A stretch of DNA of 64,000 nucleotides, from positions 155,902-219,901 of the forward strand of contig NZ_JSUS01000044.1 of assembly GCF_000805455.1 (NCBI RefSeq), in the 5' to 3' direction. Below, one piece after another: positions 9,157 to 17,427 of the stretch; the stretch's first letter is position 1, and each line of letters opens with the position of its first letter. This DNA is from Acinetobacter sp. A47. Its GTDB lineage: Bacteria > Pseudomonadota > Gammaproteobacteria > Pseudomonadales > Moraxellaceae. The position numbers and the translations under genes were made by a program. Under the pieces are notes generated by a model. That model worked only from the letters and a program-made list of their open reading frames with translations. It did not search any database and had not been told where the DNA came from.

Positions 9157-10125
9157 CTAGTGTTGTTGCCAATGATCGAAGCATTGTTGGTGGGTCGGGT
9201 ATTTTAAATACATTTGCAGGGCTTTTGCATATAAATCGGCATGGCTATGACAATCATTGAGCAAAACTTTGGCAGATTGAATCCATGTGCTGACGGCATA
9301 GCGCTGGTCCAGCTGTCCGGAAGTAACCTGGGTACTGATAATTGGCAGGCACTGTTTTTGATAAAACGCTTCAAATAACCCGAGGATTTCATCATTAACG
9401 GCAATATTACCGGTACCAAACCCTTGCAAGACCAGAAAATCAGGTGGATCAAGCAGCAGGTTGTTGAGCTGCATGATCAGTTGCTCTTTGGCAATTGGCT
9501 GTAACATCAGGTTGAGCATGCTCATTTGCGCTGCTTTTGCAATATGCTCAGGCTGTATGATCAAGGCATCTGCTGTGGTAGGGCAATGCTGTTCGGCCCG
9601 AACCCCGCTAAATGCATCCAGTTCCGTGGTATGCACTTTGAGGGTTGTCTGGGCATGGAATACCTGGTGGTGAAAAGCCAGATAGACTCCGCTTGGCAGG
9701 TCCAGTACCTGTTCGAGTGCCAGGTATAAATTGCCGGTTGCATCGGTAAATTCGCGTGTATCGTTGCCTTCAACATTGAGTAACGGATATTGGCTACCGG
9801 TAATAATCGCATGGCAGGAATGTCCAAGGAAGCGTGCCAGTGTTGCTGCGGCATAGCTGAGAGTATCGGTTCCGTGAATAATCACGAAATGCTGAAAGCC
9901 ATCGAGTTGTAATTGTTGGATCTGTTGTACCAGTTGCAGCCAGTCGGTTGCGGTACAGGCACTACTGTCTTTAATACTGGGTGCAGCGAAACATTCGACC
10001 TGTAGATGGGGGGGGATCACCTTGCTGAGCAGGGGTAAAAAGTCCTGTTCCGGCATTGGCATTAACGGTTCGCCAACACAGCCAAAAGTTCCACCCATAT
10101 AGATTAAAGCGATTTTTTTCATCAT
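9157..10125 (-). CDS. L-asparaginase family protein
   Basis: A 322-residue asparaginase/glutaminase-fold protein. The N-terminal KKIALIYMGGTFGCVG holds the first catalytic threonine (GGTF) and HGTDTLSYAAATLARFLG (about residues 105-120) holds the second Thr-Asp pair. No signal peptide is visible, so it is cytoplasmic. Substrate preference cannot be read. The start region is odd: the upstream terminator hairpin ends a few bases before the start codon and contains the only AGGA-like ribosome site. A tandem ATG-ATG allows 10125 or 10122. Confidence 0.85.
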   Translation of the reverse strand: MMKKIALIYMGGTFGCVGEPLMPMPEQDFLPLLSKVIPPHLQVECFAAPSIKDSSACTATDWLQLVQQIQQLQLDGFQHFVIIHGTDTLSYAAATLARFLGHSCHAIITGSQYPLLNVEGNDTREFTDATGNLYLALEQVLDLPSGVYLAFHHQVFHAQTTLKVHTTELDAFSGVRAEQHCPTTADALIIQPEHIAKAAQMSMLNLMLQPIAKEQLIMQLNNLLLDPPDFLVLQGFGTGNIAVNDEILGLFEAFYQKQCLPIISTQVTSGQLDQRYAVSTWIQSAKVLLNDCHSHADLYAKALQMYLKYPTHQQCFDHWQQH

Positions 10126-10152
10126 AAAAAAAGCAGTCCTAGAGACTGCTTA
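10126..10152 (-). terminator. Terminator/hairpin abutting the asparaginase start
   Basis: On the minus strand AAGCAGTC-TCTAG-GACTGCTT is followed directly by a T-run and then the ATG of the asparaginase gene. It can terminate the fimV C-terminal gene. Because the AGGA lies in the loop and right arm, it may also limit asparaginase translation or transcription. Confidence 0.7.
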
Positions 10153-10169
10153 TATTAGACTGATCAAAT

Positions 10170-11414
10170 TCAGGAAGCTATTTGATTCAGTAAAATTTCT
10201 GAACGTTGTTGCTGTTCGGCATTCAACCCCGAGGTATTTTTTAACAATTCACGGGCAGATTGGTAGGCACCCAGCTCAATATATTGTTCGGCCAGTTCTA
10301 AGTTGAGCTGGGCTTCATCGAGCTGTTGCAAGTCCGGGAAGGATTGTACCAGTGGATCATGACTTGCTAGAGCTTGAGCTGGTGCTGGTGTAAATTCAGC
10401 TTTAGGTTCAGCAACCGGTGCGGGCGCTACATTGTCAAATGAAAATTCAGTCTCTTCAACCGAGGTTTTTTCTTCAGCTTGCGTTTGAGACGGTTCAAAA
10501 CTGAAATCAAAGCTTGGTGCTGTTTCTGTACTTTGCTGTTTAGCTTCAGGCTGATGTGGAACAACTTCTAAATCTGCAAAGTTAAAGTCTAATTCGGGTT
10601 TAGTGTCTTCAACTTTGCCCTGTTCAGTCTGCGCTGGGGTTGAATCCAGATCAAAAGAAAACTCAAGCGGCTGCTGCTGTTTAGCTTCAGGTGTTTCAAC
10701 AGGTGTCGGGGCCGGTTCAACCGTTTCCTTTTGTTCAAAAGAAAAGTTGAAGTCTAAAGGTTGTATTTCAGGGGCTGCTTCTACAGGTTTTGCTGCTTCT
10801 TCTGCTGGAGCGGCATATTCTGATTGCAGGTCTTCAAAAGATTGCGCCGCTGGGGTTTGTACCAAAGCATCAAAATCTGCACTATGGTCTTGAGCGGCTG
10901 ATTCCGGCGAGCTTTGGTGGAAATGTTGTGCGGCAGAAGCAAACTCGATCGAATCGGGCTGTTTGTTCTGTACATATTCGCGATGCTTGATCTCGGCGGC
11001 CTGGGCAATATCTTCAAGCTTGAGTGCATGCACATGTTTGATCAGCTGATCGATTGCAAAATCATCTTTTTGCTTGAGATGGATATCCAGTAAAAACAGA
11101 TAAAGTTCATGCTGCGAATTGTCTTGTTTTAATGCCTGATTGATTTGTGCTTCGGCAGCCTGGAAATTGCCAAGCTGAATCTGTTTTTCAAGCTGCTGGC
11201 GAAGCGTTTCAGAAATCGCAGTTGTTACTTGAGGGGCAAGTTCCTGCTCTTCCCGAACAAGAGTGGTACGTGAAGCCGTCTTGGCTGCAGTTTTTTTGGC
11301 GCTTTTGGCTGTCGCTTTTTTTGTTGCAGTATTGGCCTGATTACTTTCACGTTTTTTCAAAAAGATCGCGACTACCAGCACAATGACCAGTAGTACAATG
11401 ATGATATTTGACAT
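10170..11414 (-). CDS. FimV C-terminal half as a separate membrane protein
   Basis: A 414-residue protein. A transmembrane helix at residues 2-19 (SNIIIVLLVIVLVVAIFLKK) is followed by an Ala/Lys linker, a TPR-like helical part (about 65-150), and a long acidic Glu/Pro/Ala-rich region with repeated FNFSFEQ / FSFDLDS / FDFSFEPS motifs. A C-terminal FimV-type helical motif (LNLELAEQYIELGAYQSARELL) closes it. In Pseudomonas all of this is the distal half of one FimV/HubP protein. Its own AAGGGG ribosome site and 61-bp spacer from the FimV N-terminal gene argue for a true separate gene. Confidence 0.8.
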   Translation of the reverse strand: MSNIIIVLLVIVLVVAIFLKKRESNQANTATKKATAKSAKKTAAKTASRTTLVREEQELAPQVTTAISETLRQQLEKQIQLGNFQAAEAQINQALKQDNSQHELYLFLLDIHLKQKDDFAIDQLIKHVHALKLEDIAQAAEIKHREYVQNKQPDSIEFASAAQHFHQSSPESAAQDHSADFDALVQTPAAQSFEDLQSEYAAPAEEAAKPVEAAPEIQPLDFNFSFEQKETVEPAPTPVETPEAKQQQPLEFSFDLDSTPAQTEQGKVEDTKPELDFNFADLEVVPHQPEAKQQSTETAPSFDFSFEPSQTQAEEKTSVEETEFSFDNVAPAPVAEPKAEFTPAPAQALASHDPLVQSFPDLQQLDEAQLNLELAEQYIELGAYQSARELLKNTSGLNAEQQQRSEILLNQIAS

Positions 11415-11475
11415 GATCTTTACCCCTTAAAGATAGAGCCGCTTTTATACAAATTTATGAGAGTCTTTTCGTCAG

Positions 11476-12879
11476 CTAGCGTGTTGGCTTTTTAGTTTCC
11501 TGCTGTGCTTTCAATTGCTCCTGCAACTCGGCAAGTCGTGCATTTAACAGTTGAATGCGTTGTTCCTTCTGGTGTAGTGCCAATTCTAACTGGGTGACGT
11601 TTCTTTGTAATGTAACGGTTTTTTCACGAGCTGTCATAACTTTTAATGACAAGTCTGCACTGGTTTTAGGTTGTAATGTGTCTTTTTTGGCACTTCCGCT
11701 ACTAGAATCTTGTTGACTTTCAGCCACTAAAGACATTTCGGCCTGTTGTAGGCGATATTTGGCCTTACTGCTGGCCGGACGCTGGGTCTGGGCGGCCATC
11801 TGGTTCGCTTTGCTGTGCTGCTGGGTTGCGCTTGCGGCGAGATTGATATTCAGCTGTGAGCCCTGTCTAAGCCGGTTTGCATGACCACCAATAAAGGCAT
11901 GTTCATTTTGCATCTTGATTTGATGCATTACCTGAGATACCGGTTGTCGGGTTTGTCCGGCAATACGCTGTGCAATACTCCATAATGATTCATTACGCTG
12001 TACTACATGTTGTTGTGCAGTCTCATCTGATGGCGTTGCTGGGGGCTGAACAGGAGCTTTTTTTGGGGTGGCTGCAAGCTCTTTGGCCTGATACTGGGCC
12101 TTGGTTGTTTCCGGATCTTCAACTGCCTGTACAACACGTGTCGCATCATGTTGTGGCTGGTATGCCGCCGTAACGACAGTTTCATTTTTGTTGCCTGAAC
12201 CGGCAACTGGCTGTGTCGCAGGTGAGCCGGGGGCCGGTTCTGCTCCGGCTGGCGCGGCCACAGCGATGGCTGCAGCATGGAGCGGAGCCGAAGTCTGCGG
12301 TGTTTTTAAGACCGGCGGCAGGGCAAATGCGGCATTGAGCAATCTCTCCTGCTGAGGCGGCTGGGCGTCGGTATTGGCCGTTGCAACATTGAAGCGGGTG
12401 CTTTCAGGTAGATTGAGTGCAATATCTTTTTCACTGACAATAAACTTGGGGGTCAGAGCCTTCTCGTTGCTGTTTCTGGCATTGAGTGTTGCCTTGGCTG
12501 GCTGGCGCATGGACTGGCGAATCTGTTTTAGATGGGCAGCGCCGCCTTCTTGTATCTTGATAATGATATTCAATTCAGCATCGGTCATCGGGCGGGAAGA
12601 AGTAATGACAATGACTCCTTCTCCCTGATTGTTACGACGTGTAAAAAAGTTCAGGTTGGCAGGAGGCTGATGCGAGGCCCCGATCATCATCAAGTCTTCC
12701 GGAGTGGCCAGACTCACCTCAAATTTCGAGTCGGGATCTGCCTGATGAAAACTCATTTCAGCATAGAGCAATTCGCCTGGGGCAGACTGGATTTGCAATG
12801 GATCAAGTGTAATGGCATAAAGATGTTGTGACGAAATTATGGCTAAAATGGCAATTTTTAATTTGTTATAAACAGTCAT
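11476..12879 (-). CDS. fimV: FimV N-terminal half, periplasmic LysM protein
   Basis: A 467-residue protein. A signal peptide ends near residue 22 (SSQHLYA). The FimV N-terminal domain follows (about 25-110, LQIQSAPGELLYAEMSFHQ), then a Pro/Ala-rich linker, a LysM peptidoglycan-binding domain (about 290-350, HVVQRNESLWSIAQRIAG) and a C-terminal coiled coil (about 405-460). It ends before any membrane helix. FimV/HubP proteins mark the pole and support type IV pili and twitching. The membrane and cytoplasmic parts are encoded by the next gene downstream. Confidence 0.85.
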   Translation of the reverse strand: MTVYNKLKIAILAIISSQHLYAITLDPLQIQSAPGELLYAEMSFHQADPDSKFEVSLATPEDLMMIGASHQPPANLNFFTRRNNQGEGVIVITSSRPMTDAELNIIIKIQEGGAAHLKQIRQSMRQPAKATLNARNSNEKALTPKFIVSEKDIALNLPESTRFNVATANTDAQPPQQERLLNAAFALPPVLKTPQTSAPLHAAAIAVAAPAGAEPAPGSPATQPVAGSGNKNETVVTAAYQPQHDATRVVQAVEDPETTKAQYQAKELAATPKKAPVQPPATPSDETAQQHVVQRNESLWSIAQRIAGQTRQPVSQVMHQIKMQNEHAFIGGHANRLRQGSQLNINLAASATQQHSKANQMAAQTQRPASSKAKYRLQQAEMSLVAESQQDSSSGSAKKDTLQPKTSADLSLKVMTAREKTVTLQRNVTQLELALHQKEQRIQLLNARLAELQEQLKAQQETKKPTR

Positions 12880-12973
12880 CTCGATCCATGAAAAAGTGAT
12901 GTTATGGTCAGAAAAAAGTATACATTACCGTGATGTAAATGAATTGTAAATTCTTCATGTTGCATCGGCATAA

Positions 12974-13001
12974 AAAAGCCGATCAAATGTGATCGGCTTT
13001 T
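12974..13001 (-). terminator. Terminator of asd
   Basis: AAAAGCCGATC-N6-GATCGGCTTTT hairpin between asd and fimV, with an A-run on the plus strand giving the U-tract for minus-strand transcripts. Confidence 0.85.
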
Positions 13002-13020
13002 GATTTTTCGGGATTTTTGC

Positions 13021-14139
13021 TTAAGCGTTCTTGTATTCAACCAGGATACGCAGCATACGGCGTAGCGGTTCGGCCGCACCCCAGAGCAACTGGTCACCGA
13101 CCGTAAATGCACCGAGATATTCTTTACCCATATTCAGCTTACGCAAACGGCCGACTGGTACAGTCAATGTGCCTGTAACGGCCACCGGAGTCAGGTCAGT
13201 CATGGATGCTTCACGGGTATTTGGCACCACTTTTGCCCACTGGCTAGAGTTGCGGATCATGTCTTCGATCTCGTCCAGTGCGACATCTTTTTTCAGTTTC
13301 AAGGTCAATGCCTGAGAGTGACAACGCATTGCACCGATACGGACACAGTGACCATCGATTGGCACAATTTGCTGGTTACCCAGAATCTTGTTGGTTTCGA
13401 CCTGACCTTTCCATTCTTCTTTTGACTGGCCGCTTTCAAGCTGCTTGTCGATGTATGGAATCAATGAACCTGCCAATGGTACGCCGAAGTTTGCTTTCGG
13501 AAAACCTTCACCACGTTGCAGGTCGGCAATTTGACGGTCAATGTCAAGAATTGCAGATTTAGGATCATCCAGTAAGTCTTTGGTATTGTTATACAGATAG
13601 CCCATGCCTGTGATCAGTTCACGCATGTTTTGTGCACCTGCACCCGAAGCTGCCTGATAGGTCATTGAGGTTGCCCACTCCACCAGATTGTTCTGGAACA
13701 GTGAACCTAAGCCCATCAACATCAGCGAAACGGTACAGTTACCACCAACAAAAGTTTTGGTACCGTTTACCAGACCATCCTTGATCACGTGCAGGTTTAC
13801 CGGATCAAGCACAATGATTGCATCATCTGCCATACGCAGGGTCGATGCTGCATCAATCCAGTAGCCATCCCAGCCTTCGGCCTTGAGCTTTGGAAAAACT
13901 TCAGAGGTGTAATCACCGCCTTGGCAGGTTAAAATGACATCCATTTGCTTCAGACTGTTAATGTCCGTTGCATCCATAAGTGCTGGGGCAGTCTTACCAC
14001 CAAATGCAGGCGCTTCACCACCTGCATTACTGGTAGAGAAATAGAATGGCTCGATATGAGCAAAATCATTCTCTTCAACCATACGTTGCATCAGGACGGA
14101 ACCAACCATCCCACGCCAACCGACCAGACCTACTTTCAT
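13021..14139 (-). CDS. asd: Aspartate-semialdehyde dehydrogenase
   Basis: Asd, 372 residues, reduces aspartyl phosphate to aspartate semialdehyde for lysine, threonine, methionine and diaminopimelate synthesis. Visible are the nucleotide site [18 protein letters not shown], the catalytic cysteine in [15 protein letters not shown], and [17 protein letters not shown]. The ATG at 14139 matches the family N-terminus and has a GAGG site. An upstream TTG-type extension is rejected. The asd-fimV order matches Pseudomonas. Confidence 0.96.
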   Translation of the reverse strand: MKVGLVGWRGMVGSVLMQRMVEENDFAHIEPFYFSTSNAGGEAPAFGGKTAPALMDATDINSLKQMDVILTCQGGDYTSEVFPKLKAEGWDGYWIDAASTLRMADDAIIVLDPVNLHVIKDGLVNGTKTFVGGNCTVSLMLMGLGSLFQNNLVEWATSMTYQAASGAGAQNMRELITGMGYLYNNTKDLLDDPKSAILDIDRQIADLQRGEGFPKANFGVPLAGSLIPYIDKQLESGQSKEEWKGQVETNKILGNQQIVPIDGHCVRIGAMRCHSQALTLKLKKDVALDEIEDMIRNSSQWAKVVPNTREASMTDLTPVAVTGTLTVPVGRLRKLNMGKEYLGAFTVGDQLLWGAAEPLRRMLRILVEYKNA

Positions 14140-14321
14140 GTCATTGTGCCTCGGTATGTAAAAAAATTTAAAGGGGTTTGAGTGTATCAAAAGCGTCCAC
14201 AACTGCAAGCCTTAGCTATGTAAAACGGTCAGTTTATTGAGTGGAATATCTTGTTTATATTAGAGAGAAAATTGATAAAGCGACAGCTTTATTGTAAATC
14301 TATGCTATCCCTAAGAGAAAA

Positions 14322-15437
14322 ATGAAGATGATGTGGATTCAGATTTGCGCAGCAGTGGTGATATGGCTTTCGTTTTGGTCTTTGATCCCGAGAGATGAAT
14401 GGTGGATTCGGGGAGCCGATTTTCCCCGCTTGCAAATCTTGGCACTGGGGATCGGGACGGGGGCTGCGATGCTATTCGGACTGCCAGACTGGAGCCTGGG
14501 CACCGAAGTCCTGTTTGTGGGGCTGGTCGCTGCGATTGCCTACCAGCTCAAAATGGTCTTGCCCTATACGCCGCTATGGAAAAAACAGGTGCAGCAGGTC
14601 AGGCCGGAACAACTGAAGCCTGATCAGCAGCTTTCCTTGCTGGTTGCCAATGTCCTGACGCCAAACGATAAATATCATCTGTTACTTGAGCATATTGAGA
14701 ACCTGAAACCTGATGTAGTGCTAACGCTGGAATCCAATGCGGCCTGGCAACAGGCACTTCGCAAGATCGAGCCAGATTATCCGTTCCGGGTACCGGTACC
14801 GCTAGAGAATCTGTACGGGATGCATCTTTATAGCCGCCTGCCGTTAAACCATACCGAAGTGAAGTTCATCTTAAGTGATGAAATTCCTTCCATCCATACC
14901 TGGCTGACTTTGGCTTCGGGAGTACAGGTCAAACTGTATTGTTTACATCCAAAGCCGCCAAGTCCCACTGAGGCCAAAGATTCGACTCTCAGAGATGCAG
15001 AGCTGCTGCTGGTCGGTGACCAGATCAAAGATCATGACCAGAGCTGTATTGTGATGGGTGACCTGAATGATGTGGCCTGGTCCAGAACAACACGTTTATT
15101 CCAGCGGATTAGCGGTCTGCTTGACCCTCGGGTGGGGCGCTATTTTATGAATACCTTCCACGCCGATTATCCGTTATTGCGCTGGTCGCTGGATCATATC
15201 TTTCATAGTACAGATTTTGGTCTGGTCAAGATGAAGCGTTTGTCGCATATCGGTTCAGATCATTTTCCGATTTATGTGGTTTTACAAACAGACCGTCTAT
15301 TTGAACAACAACAGCAATCATTGCAACAGACTGCCGAAGATGAACAGGAAGCGCAAGAGGCGATACAAGAAGGCATAGAAAAGGCAGAACAGGAAGAAAA
15401 AAAGGTAACAGACCCGTTGGCGCAACCGCATCAATAG
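14322..15437 (+). CDS. Membrane endonuclease/exonuclease/phosphatase family protein
   Basis: A 371-residue protein with three hydrophobic segments in the first 85 residues, then an EEP-fold domain (about 105-325). EEP motifs seen are VANVLTPNDKY (metal-side Asn), LTLESNAAW (catalytic Glu), MGDLNDVAWS, LDHIFHS and GSDHFPI (catalytic His). The last 45 residues are Gln/Glu-rich. The substrate, DNA or a phosphoester lipid, cannot be read. Monocistronic; a candidate small RNA follows. Confidence 0.85.
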   Translation: MKMMWIQICAAVVIWLSFWSLIPRDEWWIRGADFPRLQILALGIGTGAAMLFGLPDWSLGTEVLFVGLVAAIAYQLKMVLPYTPLWKKQVQQVRPEQLKPDQQLSLLVANVLTPNDKYHLLLEHIENLKPDVVLTLESNAAWQQALRKIEPDYPFRVPVPLENLYGMHLYSRLPLNHTEVKFILSDEIPSIHTWLTLASGVQVKLYCLHPKPPSPTEAKDSTLRDAELLLVGDQIKDHDQSCIVMGDLNDVAWSRTTRLFQRISGLLDPRVGRYFMNTFHADYPLLRWSLDHIFHSTDFGLVKMKRLSHIGSDHFPIYVVLQTDRLFEQQQQSLQQTAEDEQEAQEAIQEGIEKAEQEEKKVTDPLAQPHQ

Positions 15438-15520
15438 CATTGAAAAAAGTGCTGAATGACGGTCGCGATCCTGATCTGGCAAATACCGCAAACCGGCTTA
15501 TTTTAAACTTTAACTAATTA

Positions 15521-15540
15521 ATGTACGTTATTTCGTACAT
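15521..15540. promoter_or_regulatory. GacA-box-like palindrome upstream of the small RNA
   Basis: ATGTACG-TTATTT-CGTACAT is a perfect 7-bp inverted repeat with a 6-bp spacer. The pseudomonad GacA upstream activating sequence is TGTAAG-N6-CTTACA. The spacer length and the outer TGTA/TACA agree, while the inner two bases of each arm differ. Its centre is about 65 bp before the inferred transcription start, the usual location for rsmX/Y/Z promoters. Confidence 0.6.
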
Positions 15541-15583
15541 GGATTTAAGTTTGCAACGAATAGTCCTGCCCGTACAAAAGATT

Positions 15584-15589
15584 TATTCT
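15584..15589 (+). promoter_or_regulatory. Candidate -10 of the small RNA promoter
   Basis: TATTCT lies before the putative RNA start near 15596. No good -35 is visible at 17 bp (TAGTCC), as expected for an activator-dependent promoter. Confidence 0.4.
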
Positions 15590-15595
15590 AAATAC

Positions 15596-15765
15596 ATCAG
15601 CACAGGGATGCAGGAATGGATTTCCGCTTAAGGACAGCAACGCTGAGATGGAACAGTCATCATGGATATGATGCATGCGATGGACGCAACACAATAAAAA
15701 TAACGTGAAAGCACAACCTCATTTGCCCGGGTCTTGCAGGATGCGAGATCCGGGTTTTAATTTTT
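15596..15765 (+). ncRNA. Candidate CsrA/RsmA-binding small RNA (RsmX/Y/Z or CsrB-like)
   Basis: About 170 nt with eight GGA motifs (15606, 15613, 15618, 15632, 15650, 15664, 15682, 15739). Several sit in hairpin loops: GGAA-TGGAT-TTCC (15613-15625), GCT-TAAGGAC-AGC (15626-15638), CATCAT-GGAT-ATGATG (15658-15673), TGCG-ATGGA-CGCA (15676-15688). The terminator at 15726-15754 has an inner GCA-GGA-TGC loop and is followed by T-runs. Repeated loop-exposed GGA is the hallmark of RNAs that sequester CsrA. No convincing protein-coding frame exists here. Ends are estimates. Confidence 0.75.
15726..15765 (+). terminator. Intrinsic terminator of the small RNA
   Basis: CCCGGGTCT pairs with AGATCCGGG (one G-U pair), followed by TTTTAATTTTT. 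The loop carries another GGA. Confidence 0.8.
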
Positions 15766-15782
15766 GCTCATTATCGTATGTC

Positions 15783-16496
15783 TTATTCTGGCTTTTCACC
15801 TTTTGGAATTTCCGGTAAGGGCGCAGACGGGTCTACCGGTTCAGGGTTACTATGAATACGCCGTTTATGGATCGGTATGCCGAGCTGTGCCGCATCACAT
15901 TTTTCCCACACCGTTTCAGGAGTAGGCGGAGTGGTATGGTAGAAGGCCTTATAGTTGACAGTGAAAGGCAACTCGGTTTCTGCAAAGTTGAGATCCAGCT
16001 CATAATGACGCGTTTCGTAGGGGCGTAAGACCTGTAATTCATCTTGCCCGTCAGCACATCTGAAAGACTGGCCGTGAAAAATGACGGTATCACCCACCTG
16101 AAATTCAACAGGACGGCACGAAGGGACAAGCTGATAAATATAATCGGCAGTCGTATTTGTAATTTCAACCTGTAAGGGAGACTTGGCCAGGGCATGAACA
16201 GCGTTTAGTGTTAACGGCTGTCCGGTTTCCCCGTCAATTAAGCGCAAATTACGCTGTATGCCGTTACAGTTACTCTGGCTTTCTGGAGGCGCAGTGACGA
16301 AATATTCATAACGCTCATCTTTATCTCCGGTAGATGGATTTGAAATCCCGCCATTGCCACCACCACCCGGTAACGGTTTCTGGGTGCCCGAGCCACTGCC
16401 TCCCAGACTGACATTGGCTGCTGAAAAGTTTTCCCCGCATGCGGTCAATATCAGGGCTGAAACGACAAAAAAGCCCGGGAAAATTATGGTTTTCAT
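15783..16496 (-). CDS. Putative lipoprotein, third gene of the JmjC-DUF6502 operon
   Basis: A 237-residue protein with lipobox LTAC (lipidated Cys about residue 20) and a Gly/Ser-rich linker (about 31-58). The mature domain has several cysteines (QSNCNGIQRNLRLIDGETG, VPSCRPVEF, SFRCADGQDE, VWEKCDAAQ) and a Pro-rich tail. No family recognised. Its start codon is 2 bp after the DUF6502 stop, so translation is probably coupled. Likely exported to the periplasm or outer membrane. Confidence 0.75.
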   Translation of the reverse strand: MKTIIFPGFFVVSALILTACGENFSAANVSLGGSGSGTQKPLPGGGGNGGISNPSTGDKDERYEYFVTAPPESQSNCNGIQRNLRLIDGETGQPLTLNAVHALAKSPLQVEITNTTADYIYQLVPSCRPVEFQVGDTVIFHGQSFRCADGQDELQVLRPYETRHYELDLNFAETELPFTVNYKAFYHTTPPTPETVWEKCDAAQLGIPIHKRRIHSNPEPVDPSAPLPEIPKGEKPE

Positions 16497-16498
16497 TT

Positions 16499-17380
16499 TT
16501 ATTTATCCTTAAAAGTATAAGGCACTTGCAGTTTTATTTGTGCATCGTACTGATAGACCCCAAACCGGAATTGATAGTTGGCATCTGCCTGATCCTGGTC
16601 CTGTTCACAATGATGAATGGCGGCATTCAAGAGTTGTTTAGCCATATTTTGCCAGAGCTCGATACTGAGCTGCCGCAGTGCTTCAACGGACTGGGCCGTT
16701 AACTTTTCGGCATGCACTGCCTGTTCGAGATGGGTAAAGTTTTTTTCACTGATAAAGTTGTCAATGCCAGCAGCCAGATGATCGGTCAGGTTGGCAGAGA
16801 ACAGGGCTTTACTTTCCTGCATCTGGTTGTCGGGTGTAAAACTGTTCTGCTGTAGCACCACCATCTGGCCGTGCTGTTCCACCACGCCTAAACGTTGCAA
16901 TTCAAACAGAATTGAACGTGGGTGCTTTTCGGTCGAGATATGTCTGACCAGTGCTTCAAAACTGTCTTCGTCACCCGAAACCGGAATCTGTTGTGGAAGA
17001 TCCAGTGCAACCCAGCGGGCAATGACACGGGCCGGAACACTAATGGCAACACTGGGTGTTTCGGTGCTGCTTTGGCTGGCCTGTTGCCGAAAAGCACTGA
17101 CATCTTTACGGTGCAGTCCTGATAACAGGCTGACTGCCGAATCGGTTTTATTCTGTTGAATCCGGTCAAGTTCAGCCAGTGCCTGTTCATAAAAGATGGG
17201 CTTTAGAGCCGCCACAAAGTCGGTATAACCGACACCTGAATGAATGAGCCAGCGTGCAATATGCTGCATCATTGGAAAAATGCTTTCCAATGTGGTTTCT
17301 GCTTCCTGTGCAATAAGCCCCTGCGCAGGGTTGGCAACGGGTGCTTTGTCATTCATCACCTGATGTGTGGGTTTTACCAT
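16499..17380 (-). CDS. DUF6502 family protein
   Basis: A 293-residue soluble protein with the DUF6502 pattern: MMQHIARWLIHSGVGYTDFVAALKPIF, SLLSGLHRKDVSAF, VIARWVALDL and SFEALVRHISTEKHPRSILFELQRLGVVEQ. The N-terminal third reads like a winged-helix region, so DNA binding is possible but unproven. The ATG at 17380 has a GAGG site, while an in-frame TTG at 17434 has none. It lies between a JmjC-like gene and a lipoprotein gene, all on one strand with short gaps. Confidence 0.75.
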   Translation of the reverse strand: MVKPTHQVMNDKAPVANPAQGLIAQEAETTLESIFPMMQHIARWLIHSGVGYTDFVAALKPIFYEQALAELDRIQQNKTDSAVSLLSGLHRKDVSAFRQQASQSSTETPSVAISVPARVIARWVALDLPQQIPVSGDEDSFEALVRHISTEKHPRSILFELQRLGVVEQHGQMVVLQQNSFTPDNQMQESKALFSANLTDHLAAGIDNFISEKNFTHLEQAVHAEKLTAQSVEALRQLSIELWQNMAKQLLNAAIHHCEQDQDQADANYQFRFGVYQYDAQIKLQVPYTFKDK

Positions 17381-17427
17381 GAAAGCCTCTGCATAATTGA
17401 AACGTATCAGTAACTGGGCGGGCCAGT

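Noticed and set aside
10603..10893. Antisense open frame over the FimV C-terminal gene
   Set aside because: The Ser/Gly/Ala/Cys-rich translation is a shadow of the Glu/Pro/Ala codons on the real strand.
15664..15693. Short peptide frame inside the GGA-rich region
   Set aside because: ATG-initiated frames here are about ten codons, lack a ribosome site, and lie in predicted stems. The RNA interpretation explains the region better.
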